Source: Enoplolaimus lenunculus
Lineage: Eukaryota > Nematoda > Enoplea > Enoplida > Thoracostomopsidae
Length of the DNA stretch: 64,000 bases
Assembly (NCBI GenBank): GCA_030248215.1
Contig: JASANG010000796.1
Coordinates: 1-64,000 of the forward strand
Direction: 5' to 3'
This document shows positions 1-13,600 of the stretch, one piece after another. Below the pieces are notes generated by a model. It worked only from the letters and a program-made list of their open reading frames with translations, ran no database searches and was not told where the DNA came from. The translations under genes and the position numbers were made by a program. Every line of letters starts with the position of its first letter. Position 1 is the first letter of the stretch.

Positions 1-1879
1 GCACAAACATTTATTATTATGCTGCTGTTATGTTATTGTGTGTGTATCTATATTATACACTACACACACAGATACTGGTTTCCTCTGCTATAGCTATTAT
101 AATATTTTGCTGTGATACACGACTAGTTCTTAGTGTTTAGCACAGCAATGTTTTTTTCTGTGATATGATATTCTGTGATGGCTAACTGTGATTTCAACGT
201 GATAGGCAACTGTGATATGCGCACAAGCCGGTTTTCGTGCTAATATTCCGAATGTGCACCTTCCACCGTGATAAAAAGTTGTGATAATAGCCACCTGATA
301 GCCGTATACGATATAATTGTGATAGTAAGCCTGTGATAACGCTATGATTCGCTATAGATATGATAGGCAAGGTATCCACGAATATAGCGGTAGGCCCGTA
401 AATTATCAAATTGGTATAAAGTTGTCAGGATTGTGCAATATCTTCTGAAATCGCTATCCCACTTGACACAAGTACCTAAACTAAGAAAATTTCGGGCTTT
501 TCGGAGACCATCGTGGTCACCATGTGAGCCAGGTATATATTAAGAGCCTGGGGTTTGAATATTAAGATTGTTAGGGGACTGGGCGAGTTCATCCAATTCC
601 AGCCTTAACAAGGGTTTCGATCTCCGATTTAACACTCAGAAGCCCGTCGAACTCGCTAATAAACAAGACTAGAATTAAGCTTTAATAACAAGTAAGTTAA
701 CATATTAATACGAACAAGTAAGAATGCAACTTACAAATACAACACGATTAGTTTTCAATACTCATGATTGAAAACTAAATGAAAACTAAGTTGAAGTTAA
801 ATCCAAATTCCAAACAAGAAACTAAGCAGTATTCATTCTGCGCAAAAGCAAACAATACGAAAACTAACTAAAACTCATTCCAATTTCTCCGGAAAATTGT
901 CACCACATAGCACAAGACAAAACTACAGACTGAATTTCATATACAAAACAACAACAATTTGCATAAAACTCAAATCTGGAATCAATCCGGTTCTTCAGAG
1001 CAAAATACCAGCTATTTTGCTCTTACAAATATTTCTCTTAAAGCTGGTTATTAATCCAGATAGAAAATATTACTTTCTTTTACTTTTCAGATTTTCCTCT
1101 CAAAGAGGAAAACCAGTTTTGTATGCTGAAGCAATTATCCGAAAAATATTCTAAGTCCACGGGTATGCCATCACCCGTCTAGGTTTCATAACTTTCTTAC
1201 ACGGTTATGCCTTTACCGCTTAGGCATCAGCGGTAGCAACCGCTCACAGTTAACATTGTATATTAATAAACCACAGTTTGTATAACGCTTTTGATCACCG
1301 TTTGGTCTCTGTGGAATATGCATAGTCTTAATATCTAAAACCTCCGTGATTCGTGTTCTATTTTTGTGTAATTCCCAGAGGTTAAATATAAACTTAAAAA
1401 TATTTATATGTAACAATATTCTAGCTGGCATAATGATAGTCAAACAATTAGTGTAATGGCAGAAGAATCGGCTACAAATGTACAATATGTTTCTTCCTCC
1501 AACAAAAAAACGTTGTCAAGTGTTATCAATCAATACAAGGTATGCATGTTCTACAGTAGAGCTCTCAGGGCCAGGCCTCGGTGCCGGGGTCTACGGGACC
1601 AGTTTTTATATACTATTCCTCAGTTCTAGATTCGAAAATGTGAAAATCACGACAAATTACTGTCCACCGTGTTTTAAATTTTTCCACTGTTTGCTGTACA
1701 CACTGACATTACACAATATATAGATTGTTTATTTTCACACTGTTAACTACAATATACTTATTTATTACGTATCGTACCTCACGTTGATAGTTATATTTAG
1801 ATTTTCTAACATTGCTCTGGTTGGTATATAGCGGACCCGGCTCTGGGGCAACTCCATTCTGCAGTGTTCTTGATTTAAA
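1..1879. other. No recognisable gene; AT-rich DNA with a TGTGATA-word stretch
   Basis: No exon with family similarity was found. Between about 110 and 370 the words TGTGAT or GTGATA recur many times at irregular spacing. The missing 5' exons of the TRPM gene could lie here, but I could not identify them. Confidence 0.4.
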
Positions 1880-2225
1880 CGAGACTCTGAGCTTGAAGCT
1901 CAGAGTACTGCGAAGTGTTTTGTTTTGCTCCCGGGAGTTGAAAGGGGGAATGTCCGTCCGTCTGTCTATCTGTTTGTTCGACAAAAATCTCAGGAACCGC
2001 TGAACCAAGCCGTCATTTACTACAGGCTATCTTGCACAATTGGTTAAGCCTATATTACGTACGACTTTTTACATTATTTTACCATTTATTAGGGTTACAA
2101 GCAATATTATCTTAGTACTAAAGCGTTTCTAAGTGCAAGGAAGGTGAATTAAACGTTTGTAAATCTTCAAAACCGAAAAAATTTATAGATAGCTACGCGC
2201 TAATTAGCATATTAACAATGTCAAA
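1876..2225 (+). repeat. Degenerate copy of the GCGAAGC fold-back element
   Basis: It begins with the imperfect palindrome 'GACTCTGAGCTTGAAG' followed by 'CTCAGAGT'. Then come 'GTCCGTCCGTCTGTC' and 'AGGAACCGCTGAACC', the same order as in the fuller copies at 23.4 and 37.5 kb. The right end is not recognisable. Confidence 0.6.
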
Positions 2226-3009
2226 TATGGCATTTGAGTTCGGGAGCTACTATTTTATAAGCGCTTGCGCTCTATTGACTTAATGGGTTTTTACGCATGA
2301 TATATTTGAGGAGATGCGAGCAAAATTCGCATTCTTGCTTAATAACTCCGTAACGGATGGACCGAATGAGACGACCTTGGTTTCATTTTACTACCTCGAG
2401 CATGGCAAAAAATGTGCTACTCCGTTTTAATGTCTCCATTTTAAACAGTTTTAGCGCGTTATGTCAGTGTATGTGTCCACAAAAAACCACATTGGAGGAA
2501 AACCTACTACTCATTGTGCTGGCAACTTGAGCTCGTTCGAAAGCTCATATTATCTGTGCCAGTTATAGTATTTGAGTGCATTATATTTATATACGTATTG
2601 GTTTTGTCGGTGTATACCATGTTCTGTTCGGTACGGTTTTATTTAAAAAATGCTGATATGTAGTTCAAAACTTCCTATGTAATGATCTGTTACTTAGGTA
2701 ACGTAGATCTATTGCATAAATTGCTTACTAATGGTGTCCATAGATTTTCCCACATCAATGAAATTAGGAGCCGAGCTGCATGGATTAACTGTAAACTGTT
2801 TTTGGTTTTAGTCAAGCGATTGGAGCGCAGCCTATTTTGCACACACCGTGCTCAGTGCGAAGCGGTGTAACAAGTTCGTTAAGCGATTGTCAAATATAAG
2901 GTACGAATGTATAAAGCAGACATATATAGTGATTTATTATTACGTGCGTGATGATATTCAGAAAATACCTATATCAGTTTCCGGCTGTGTAATTTTGTGT
3001 AAACGGTAT

Positions 3010-3015
<6 letters not shown>

Positions 3016-3093
<78 letters not shown>

Positions 3094-3094
3094 C
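3016..3094. repeat. (TA)n microsatellite
   Basis: Almost pure alternating TA for about 75 bases with a few slips. It creates long but meaningless Tyr-Ile open frames on both strands. Confidence 0.95.
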
Positions 3095-3146
3095 GTGTTT
3101 TGCAAATGGATATAACCTGCATTGCACACCGTATATTACTGGTGAC

Positions 3147-3428
3147 CATGCTGCAAAGCGGAACTGGATTATACCGGAATCGGAAGCGGGATCGGAGCTA
3201 CAAATTTTGTAACTATACGGATAATTTCTATTCACAAGTAGAATATTGATTTAGGGTGTCTGTTGGCTGGTAACAATTCTCGAAAACATCGTATGAACAA
3301 ATTGACAATCAGGTTTTGGCTCTGTAAAGCTAAATTACAATCAATTATTATTGATGCAATCTGAATCAGAATCGGAACTCGTTTTGAATCGGAATTCTAA
3401 TCGGAATCGGAATTCCGATACCACCCTG
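3147..3428. mobile_element. MITE with 8-bp target duplication (CTGGTGAC)
   Basis: Flanked on both sides by CTGGTGAC (3139-3146 and 3429-3436), an 8-bp target duplication as made by hAT transposases. The ends 'CATGCTGCAAAGCGG' and 'CGATACCACCCTG' are a worn version of the CAGGGTGCAACCGG ends seen at 22.4, 44.2 and 45.9 kb. The interior shares 'TAGGGTGTCTGTTGGCTGG' with a second copy at 43.1-43.4 kb. No coding capacity. Confidence 0.75.
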
Positions 3429-3997
3429 CTGGTGACAGTAAAATTGCTATTTCACCTTGTAACAAGGGTTACGCGCAACTTAATACTTTAACTTACTCTA
3501 CGACTTTGAACTTTTTTCAAACCATCGATTGTTTAACTCAGGTTTAAGTTAGATCTGTAATATATTGATTGCCAGTCTGTTTTAGAAGCGATCAATGCTA
3601 TTGTGGAGGATATGAGGCAGAACATGAGTTCGAGGTGTGTGTGTTCAAGGTTGAATTTCAGACATATTAGGCAAAAATGATTATCAGTTGATAAATAGAT
3701 CAAGAACTGCTTGGAATATGGACTGTTGGATAAGGCAAAATTGTAAGATTCGATTAACAATTAGATTTTTCGGATACTCCGCAACTCAGTTGAATACGTA
3801 TGTATGACATTTCAGAAATTTTAATGTTTGCTTACAGTTCTACGCGAATTTTTGTCCTAGCTGGAATTTATAACCAAATTTCAACTGTCTTTTGTCCCAT
3901 CTCTAAATTCGTGATTTTTATGGTTTTGCACTGCGCTGTTATAAGCTTAAATGTTTCGTGTGTGAATTAATTCCTGTGTATCCAGTTATCTTTGCAG

Positions 3998-6900
3998 GAA
4001 GAAGAAATGAAAGCAAGTAAAAAAGCAACAAAAGATAAACAACAGATACATAGTTCTAAATTACTAAAGATAACGTCTGGTATAGTGTGGACTAGCGAAG
4101 ACAACATTGAAAAATTTCAGTCGAATGCATTTGGACGAATTAGTTTTTCGCTGAAGGGCATTGGTTACAGAAAACCAGCTAAAGTACGTATTTTATACTG
4201 AAACAATTTACTTCCTTTTCAATCATGGCAAGACATAAATTCCGATGCCGGCAGGTGAAATTCCTCATTGTACTATACCGTTTACGGTTTTAAATTAGTA
4301 TTTTGTACCCAATTTTCCGACATTCCCTTGGTGGTAATAATTTTGAGCTCCAAAAGTTCAAACTAATTTCTCTGCCAAACTCAGCATTTAACTTACGTAT
4401 TTAAGTATTTTGTTTTTATTCTATTTTTCGTACGTATCCCTTTATAGGCTGTTGGATTTTTTGATGCAAATTATTGCTTAGTTATATTGATTTTTTTAGT
4501 GTGTAAGAACTTTATAACGATGACTTTATCGCTGTGTTATTGTTTACTCTTTACGCACTGAATGTTCTGCAAGAGCTCATTTGTGACATCTGTGCGCTAG
4601 ATGTAGCCACTGACAAATTGTTGGGTTCTAAATTTAAACACCATCGGATTGTTTTAGTACAATCGGATCTCGGATGACACCGACATGGCTAATGTGTTTG
4701 GGTTGATGCGTTTTCATTGGAAACTAATTGAAACAATTGAATCGACACCAGATTTCGTGATCAATGTTATCGGTTCCTTGGGAAATTTTCACGAAGTACC
4801 CGAATCCACCGTTAAAGGCTTGTTCCATGGAGGTTTAATGAAAGTAAATGAATGTTGGCTTGTTAACACATTTAAGGAAAACATTTTCAAATACAGAATT
4901 TTACGCAATTTGGTCGAAAAGCGCCTCAGACAGAGTTCTGTAAACACGTTAAGGGCGCATGTTTTCGACATAATATAATAAGTAACAAGTTTGAAGTGAG
5001 CTGTAAACAATTGAAGTAAACAAATTGAGGATTGTTATTAAACAGTTTTGAGGATTGTTGTTAAACAGTTTTATAGGTCTCTATTATTCCAATCATCGTT
5101 TAAATTGTGCTTGTGTTAATGATAGTGAAATACCTACACGTAAATTCAGCAAAATCGTAGCTACTCATTTTATGCTGCGCTTGCATTTAAGAAGTACTTA
5201 TGGCTTTGACTAGTAGACAGTGTTTTGGTACGTAATCTATATTTTAGTGGTTATTTTGTTTTCATGCATAGGCAGTTGAAACGACACGATCCTGGATTGT
5301 AACCGACGGTTTAAATTTGGGAGCGTCAAAAGCGGTCGGGCGTGCAGTGCTTGAAAATCAGTCCCTTGAGTGGGAATACGGAAATACCGAACGACTGAAC
5401 AGGGTGATTGAAGCCATTGGTATACCTCCTTGGGGTCGAGTTAAAAACAGACGTGATTTAGTGAACGCCAACTATGATGTAAGTAGTTACTAGTTTCATA
5501 ACCGCTGGTGAGCTATCTTAGCTTTCATGACCGTTGATGGACTGTCTTAACTGAAATAGTTCAACACTAGGATTTGAGTCTCGGAAATTAGAACAATTGT
5601 TTGTCAAAGTATATTGACTAATTTACTAAACCTGTTCAAAGTTGTGCGTTTATATCCTTATGGATTCAGCTGTAATCTGTGTAGTTTTTAACCGCCATAA
5701 TTATATTATTTCAAAGACTATATAGTTTTCTTGAAGCGATAATGTCATTCACTACACATTGGGGCATTGCGAGGGGGTTAAAAATCTGGGCTGCAAAGTT
5801 TAGAACCTTTTCCAGTCATCCTCAACCCTTACAGAAAGCATATTGTGACCGAATATATAGGATACGTTATGTTTACATGGACGCCGAGTTCCAGTCAAAC
5901 GTTACTTACCTGCAAAAAATTTGGCGCTGCCCACTAGTGGATTATATACACGCAAGAATTTCTGGTGTGCCCTGCATCCGATTACAGTTCTTGCGCGACA
6001 TTAAAACTGGTGTGAGGTTTACTTTAATAATCTGCAAGATGTAGCCAATTTAGTGCTTGAAAAAGTGAGTACAATAGGTGATGAAAGGTGTCGGAGTGGT
6101 GGAGCTCAGATGCCGGTGGGGTCCGTTCCCGACTAAAAAAATGCCAGTTTACATCTGTACGTTGTATTTTTCAGAGATTGAACAACGTTAGTTATTACGC
6201 TGATGATATTGTAAGAACGGCTGGTGTTGACGAAGCATCATCAAGTGTTAGCCTTGAACCGAATCATACACATTTTCTCGTGGTCGACGACGGATACAGA
6301 AACAAAGATGCTGGCTGTGGTGATTTTAGATCTCGATTTTTGGAACGACTTGGGGCTACTCGGGCAGGTAAGTGGTAAAGCGCGAGCCAACGGCTCAAAT
6401 GACACCAAATAGGTGTAAGTGAAACTATGGCGTCAGGCGGCATACTTTTTGATCAAGTTGTGAAATAATACGTAAGTATATAATTTTTCATGTGGATTAT
6501 AATGAACTGTGAGTGATTTTGTTTTGTGTAAATCAAGATAGGTGATTTCAAGATGGATAAATAGTAACCTTAAACCGGCATTTCTGTTCTGTGACAAACA
6601 TAGAGCGAAGTCGCATTCGTGTTCGCAACAATTGTAATTTGGGAAGAAATTATTAACGAATGGTTAGGTATCATATGGTGCTAGCGTATACAGTTCGCCT
6701 TGATAACTAACCACGATTTATACTTTTGAGTAGTGTGTTCAGCAAAAGATACTTTTCAGTTTTGTTCGGTTTACAGAGAATGGGTTGGACGTGCCTGTGG
6801 TTTCGGTATTGGTTGAAGGTGATATGTATAGTCTTGAATGTTTGATTCGATCAGTAGAAGTCGGCGTACCAGCGTTGGTGTGTAAAGGCACTGGACGTGT

Positions 6901-7698
6901 TTGTAATTTGATTGCATATGCAGTGCAGTATTACGCGGACGAAATTGCGTAAGTCTTGAAATGAAAGTGATTAAGGACCTAACTAAGTATATTTAATATT
7001 TATGCTGTAGTAATATCAAACAGAAGTCGATATACCGTAGACACCACGATGCAACCGGAGGTCTTTTCTAGCTCCGGTGTCACGACAAATTGGTCGTAGT
7101 GCAGCTTTATGTCAATAAAAGTTAATATTACTTAGGGGGCAAGTTTTTATATAGGAGGGCACTTTTTCATTAAGTTTCTCTATAAAAATGTGCCCGATGG
7201 GCACATTTTCATAAGAAAATTTGCCCGGGAAGCATATTTTCATGGGGGCAAATTTTTTCGTGACATCGGCATAAAATCAACCTCCGCCTGTGATAGAATT
7301 TTTGCCTACGATTCCGGCAATTTCGGTCTAAATGACAAATGCTTGTTACCTTCCTGCCGTTTTACAACTACACTTTATCATATTTTAGCGAACTGCCGTA
7401 TGACCCCTTTCGTGATATCAGCGTTCAACGTTTGCGCAACAAAATTCAGTCGAAACTTGACCACTGGGAACAGCTTCGGAAAGCGGGTCATGATCAGAAA
7501 TTATTTCAACTTGCAGGAGGTGACGGTTTCCACATTTCCAGACGTAGATTAAGTCAAGCTGCAAATTATCGACAAGCTGCGGCAAAAAAGCCAGATCGTG
7601 TTGCTCGCGGTGATTTTTCAGGCATCGCTTCTCAACAACGGGGGCTGACAATGGCTGAATTGGCTGGTCGACTAGTTAAATGCGTTGAGACCGATTTG
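3998..7698 (+). CDS. TRPM: TRPM exons 1-6: N-terminal homology (SLOG) region
   Basis: Residues 1 to about 418. Exon 1 has a lysine-rich start, then 'NAFGRISF', matching the conserved TRPM 'DAFGTIEF'. Exon 2 gives the strand-helix segment ending 'FHGGLMK', and exon 3 continues with 'AVETTRSWIVTDGLNLG' (TRPM: 'AAMTTGAWIFTGGVNTG') and 'AIGIPPWGRVKNRRDL' (TRPM: 'TIGIAPWGIVENQEDL'). Exon 4 has 'HTHFLVVDDG' (TRPM: 'HSHFILADNG'). Exon 5 has 'VPVVSVLVEGD' and 'ALVCKGTGRVCNLIAY'. Exon 6 is poorly conserved until 'LVKCVETDL' at its end. In the family this region forms a Rossmann-like nucleotide- or ligand-binding fold at the base of the channel. Splice phases are 0,0,0,1,2,0. A possible start codon is ATG at 4007, but exon 1 has an acceptor-like TTTGCAG just before it, so an upstream coding exon is likely. 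Confidence 0.9.
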
Positions 7699-10600
7699 GT
7701 ATAGTTTATACCGCCATTTTAGACATGGTTTTAAGCACTGGTATGGGTTTGCCATAGAGTTGCATCCGGGCAGGTAATACTAGTCATTCCGGGTATTTTC
7801 GCCGAAAATGTCCGGATCCGGTGCCGGATTTGTGCTGCAAAAAATTCTATGTCCGGATCGAACTCCAGGTTTGCTTTGGAAAAAGTCATTATTACGGTAT
7901 TTATTTTTAATGCTTTGCAGTTATAGTTATCGAGTTGTGTAGTTATTTCGGCTTGCTGGAGGCAGATTTTCTTGAGCCGTTTAAGATGAAAGGGTACAGT
8001 GTTTGTGTTAAAAGTTTGGTTATGTACCAGTGGGTCTAAAATTCAAATTCAAGCTGTCAGGGATTGGTGTTTAATTTCAGTAAGCGCACATGTTACGTTT
8101 AGGGTGTCCTGCTTTCCTGCGGCGCTGCAATAGAATTAAGGTTTAAACTAATATTTTGTTACGTGTAGGCTTACACACAAGCGTAGGCTTCGCTTTGTAC
8201 TTATTGCTGCTGTAAGGCTCAGGTTTAACAATACGCATAAGCTACTGTTGCGCCACTAAAAGTAACTGTCATGAGGGTACCCAGGATTTTGGAAAGTTTG
8301 TTCTATAAAAGTTTGTTCTATAAAAGTTTCTAAGTGGCTGGGTTTCTTCTGTTACAATTTGAGGAAAGTGTTCTGAAAACTTGTACGAAAAGCCCAAAGT
8401 GGTTTTATTCCAAAATTCTCCTAAATACGCTCTTTTAAACATAGTCTAGTCCTAACAGACGTGCAGAATTTTAGGTGATTTCTGTATGGACAAAGTTGAC
8501 CGTTCTGTTCAGTGGTTAAAAATTGCCGTTGCTTTGCGATAAAATTGTTTAACAATCATGTAGAGGAATAAGCTATTGGGTCGTATGAAAATGTTGAATT
8601 GCGTTGTAGTTTTTTGACAAGTTTTGCCATCCATACAAGTTGACGATTTGTTATATTAACTTAGCACTGCTTTTGCTTATATTATGTGTTCTAGATTTAT
8701 ATCTTCGATACAAAGCGTACTGATTGCCGTGAATTTGATAATTCGCTGTTGTCATGTTTATTGGACAGTAAGATTTCGTTTTGGTTTGAAAACTTACACA
8801 ATAGATTTTGGGCCCATATTCTCATATGTTTATATCGTCTATCACCGTTTAGCGATATGTTTTCAAGTTGACGAAAAAATGCAATTTTGACATCTAAAAA
8901 TTTGCACAGTGATTGGTAGAACCGTCATCAACTGGTGACAGATGGTACACACATTATAGAGTACGTGCAACGATTAAAGAGTCAAAGTTCTATCCGCAGA
9001 TTTATGCTGAATTTTATATACGCAGTTGGTTACTATATCGACAAGTCTCAAAAAAACAAAATTTTAGATTCATGTTCTCAAACGCGTAATCCTAGCATCT
9101 ATTACCTGTTAGCAATTGCTTTTCTTACTTTTGAACCTCTTCGATTGTGAATCTCAAAATTGGCAACGATGTTGGGAAATCAAGTGCGAACAATGTGCTG
9201 AATAGTTCGATTACTGCAACACCTACCACTAACTGGGGATGGGTGCTGTGCACCAAACCAAAGTGCAACCAAAGATGCAAAATACCAGAGCCAAATGTCA
9301 AGAAAATTTGCCTGGACCGGATCTGAACTGAAATTTATTGTTAAAATAATATACAATGTGATAAATTTTAGTAAATATCTGTTAAGCGCTGTCAAAAAGT
9401 TTGATCTTGGAGTTATTTTTAAGAAGTTCGGTCAATTAACTCTTCAAACTTGTGCGAAAAGTAAAAGGAACACACACCGAACAATTAATTTTAAGGAGCG
9501 GGAGGCAGACCGGGTTGTACCAATTTGCGACTAATAAAAACTTCACTATTCGGATCCGGTATTCGGTAAATTACTATCCAGTCGCACCCTTATAATTGTA
9601 CCCGGCTACATACATTTGAGAATATGGGCTAATATTCCTAGTCTTCTTCTTACTATCCAGAAATAATTCTTTGTCACTTTAAGAACGTTTGTTGTTTGAT
9701 CAACAAGGGCAGATCTGTTTATTTCGAACAAATTATTTTCATGTTGAAACAATAAACTAGATTTGAGTGCTTAACTGCAGCTGCTATTTTAAATAATGCA
9801 AGTTTTGCTAAGCTGAGGAAGACAGAGTCTATTCTAAAATGTTTGTAACATTTCTTGTAGTTGTCGAACCAGTGAATGGTGAAATTCGAAATTCAGCACA
9901 TTATGTATATTTAATTTGATTTACACAGTGTCAATTTTTATATCTATAATTGCAGTTTGACAGTTTGAAAACGTATCACTAACTGTTTATTCCATGTTAT
10001 ATGCATTTGAAAATAATATGGTCCGTTCTCTAGCCGCAAATTATTTCCGGAAAAAACTTATTTCTTATCATTCTGAATAACTTTTAACATTTTGTTCAGG
10101 CAAGAAATTGACCATTGTGGGTCAGTTAAAATTATCACAACGTTGGAACCGATCTGATGTCGCTCAAGAACGTATACTCAGGTTTCATTCAGAGCCTGAA
10201 ACCCCTGGAATTGGAAGCAGCCTTCCATTATATAATGCCGGCGTAGGCAGTTTGGCAGCTAACGGTTTTGCGAAAATAACCTTATTCTACTCGTTCTTCA
10301 CTGACGCTCTTATTAACGATCAGCTCGAATTTGTCAAGTTATACATTGATAACGGGCTTAGTGTTCAGCATTATCTGACAGTGTCACGTTTGCGACTTTT
10401 GTACGCAAAAACGGTTAGTTACCCAGTGCCATTTGTGAGATTTACATAATGTGCAATTGTACAGCCGAAATGTCTCGTTCCGAACCATCGTTGTAACCGC
10501 GTTTACAAGCAATAGAAGATTGAGTGCTAGTTAATCACGGTCACGGCTTTATCTGCAGTAGCCACTTACAGTACAGATCGCGTCTGTGAGCGGTTGCGTC

Positions 10601-13600
10601 CAATGAACAAGCAATCGCGATCGGAGCTGCGGTTTTGATCGTGATCGCGATTGTACATAATAATTCTGTGAGTTGTTAAAACCTATCACTAATTGGTGAT
10701 ACGTGCGATATGCATTTGAGAATGATATGGGCAATTGAGCTGGGCATTCGCTGGGACTGACGCAGTGGGTGCTTTAACTGTGGACCCCTGGGTTGGCCTC
10801 CGGGAGGCATATTATGTGGAGTGGTGTGGTTCCGACAAAATTAATGTTTTTAATAAAAACTTTCATTGAACCATGCCTGATCGGTCGTATATAACATGTA
10901 AGCACACACTTTACGCGATTATCTATTACAACATGAAAAATTATACAAAACAGCGTGTTTGTCGTCTAAAAAAGCAAAAATTTAAGGCTAAAATACTCAA
11001 CGTGGAGGATAAAATCTCGAGCTAGGTGATTGAACCTGGGGCTAATCGGCTTTGCTGGGAGGTTGGCCGAGTGTTGTCCCTCATAACCCTCGGTTGATGT
11101 TGCAAATTTTGCCACCATTGTGACCAGTTATGTAATATTAAATGCAATCGCGTTGAAAATTTACAGGCTCAACCTGAAACATATCTGGGTCACATCCTTG
11201 AAACAGTTATTCACAAATCAAGGTTTCGGCCTTCGAAACACATACGTGGCTTGCGCGAAAAACCAAAATTTAAAGCGCTGGTTTTGAACGATATTTACCT
11301 TTTAATTCGCAAATTTACACGCCGCTTTCGACATCGTCAGTACCGACAAGATACTCGGAACGATCAAAATGATGATCAATTTACGCATCCACATCAAGAG
11401 CTGCTAATTTGGGCAGTGCTGACTAACAGGTATGAGGTTCAATTTTGATTCGATATTTTGTTTAAGTTTTGTAGGTTTGGTAAGTCGGAGATTCGTAACA
11501 ATGTGATGATCAACTTACACATCCTCATGCTGTGCTGATTAACAGGTATGTATATTTTCGGGCCAAACTGCTATTATTGAAGCTGTGAAGGCCCTACGAT
11601 TAAAGCGTCAGCAAACATTATGCTGGTGATCATGTTGTGGAGGCACAATACAGACGAATACCAATTTTAATTAGTACTTTTAAAGCTAAATTTTATAAAA
11701 ACATGTTTCAGAACTGATTTTGCATTATATTTCTGGGAACTAAGCGAGTTGCCCCTTGTTGGAGCAATTGTTGGAACGTTGTTATCAAAGAGACTTGCTG
11801 ATGTTTTCCGTAATCAAGTTTATGAAATTTGCGACAGCTATTTACGAACTAAAGGGTATGAATTATGGTCATTTATTGTAAATATTACCGTTCAAAAGGG
11901 TGATTGTTTAGAAGTGCTTGGCACAATTGATAGATACTTGGATTACAATTTTGAGGTCTTGTAGCTTTCAAACCAGTGAATGGTGATGTTTTTAACACAT
12001 TTTCGCGCTTGATTTGTAATACTTCGGGGTCATTTTTGAGATCCGCATTTGTGGAAGGTCGAAACTTTGAGTAGCAATCGCTAACTGGTGATAGCTGCTA
12101 CGTATACACATTTAGGTCTTTTGCGACTTGTTGAAACAATAATATAGCAGTTATTTGTAATTCTGTAGCGCTCTGGAACAAGTTGCGATCGGCTTGCTTA
12201 ACGAAGCATTTGTTTCAAATCCGAAAAAAGCATGTGAATTGCTACTTGAAAAATATCATCGATGGGGCGATCTTACGTGCCTCGATTTAGCGGCTTTGGC
12301 TATGGACATGGTTAGCATATTCTGCGTACATTCTTCGTGCATTTTAATGTACAATCAATTTTGTAGACTTAAACCTTTGACGCAATTTTTCGATTGCAAT
12401 AATATTCTGTCACATTCGCATAGACTATTTTTTAAGAAAAGTATGTAGCAAACCAGGCTGCAGGGCGTTTAGGACTAGTTTAAAATACTACATAAAGTAG
12501 ATTTTGACTTCTATTAAATTTTAACTTTTTCTTTCTGTCTCGTAAAGTTAATCGCGGCCCTTGCATTTTCATTTTTATTTGGACAAAACAACGTGTTTAC
12601 TTTTTAAAGAAAAATTTCTTTTTGTATGTATGCAGAATGTTGGCTTTTGTTTAAAGAAGTTAATTATGGAAACAGTAGTTCAACAGTAATTAATGTCCTG
12701 ATTATTTATAGGCATTTGTTTCTACATCGTGCAGTCAGCACGCAATATTTTCAATTTGGATGCCCGGTTTTCAAGTGAGTGGTGTGGGGGCAGTTTTGTC
12801 GTCTCTTCTGGTGGTGCCAGTATTTTGGTGTGTTCGTTTTAAAACAGAATTTCCGGTAGGTCGGCCAGTGGTCTGTCCAGGATGCAAACAGCCGCACTCA
12901 CACTGCATGTGCGGCAGCGGACCAGAAGAAGCTGATCATGCGACATCAGGTGGTGGATTAAAATTGCCGGTAAGTGTACACGTACATGAAACGTTGCTAA
13001 AGCATTGTTCAAACGTGCATGTCTTTACAACTGACAAGTTGTGTAATTTTTTATGCTACGGTTCTTTTTATAGTTTTTCAGCTTCAATGACCATTTGTTT
13101 GTAATTTAGTGAGTATATCTGGTATAATGAACATATACATGTTCTGTAATATCCATGTCGAATATTATATTTTACGATATTGGTGCCGTAAAAATGTTTT
13201 GTACAGTTTTTCACCACGGATTTTCATTTCTGTTTCGAAATTGCTTATCAGTTGGTTTTCTGTGACTACGTTGGTCCGTGATATCCCCACGGTTTTTTAT
13301 CTCAAGTTTTGCAATCGAATTCACTTGATAGTACTAAGGTTAGAGGGGATGATATTATTTAGAAGTAACCACACCAGAAACATGTAGTAAAACGATTGGT
13401 TTTACGCGAACCTTTGTGGTAGGAGGTTTTATAGGTGGTCGTTAAAATTTGATATTCTGTTGTAGTCTGTTTCGCTTTTTATAGGTGATGTATGAGTTGA
13501 CAGATGGTGGTCATGCGAACGGGCAGAATACGTATGGCAGCGGGCCGTACAATTTTGTGACCGCAGACGGTTCGGTACAGTTGGGTAATTTGATTTGCCC

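Noticed and set aside
2848-3249. Long Tyr/Ile open frames on both strands
   Set aside because: They are produced by the (TA)n microsatellite and have no other coding signal.
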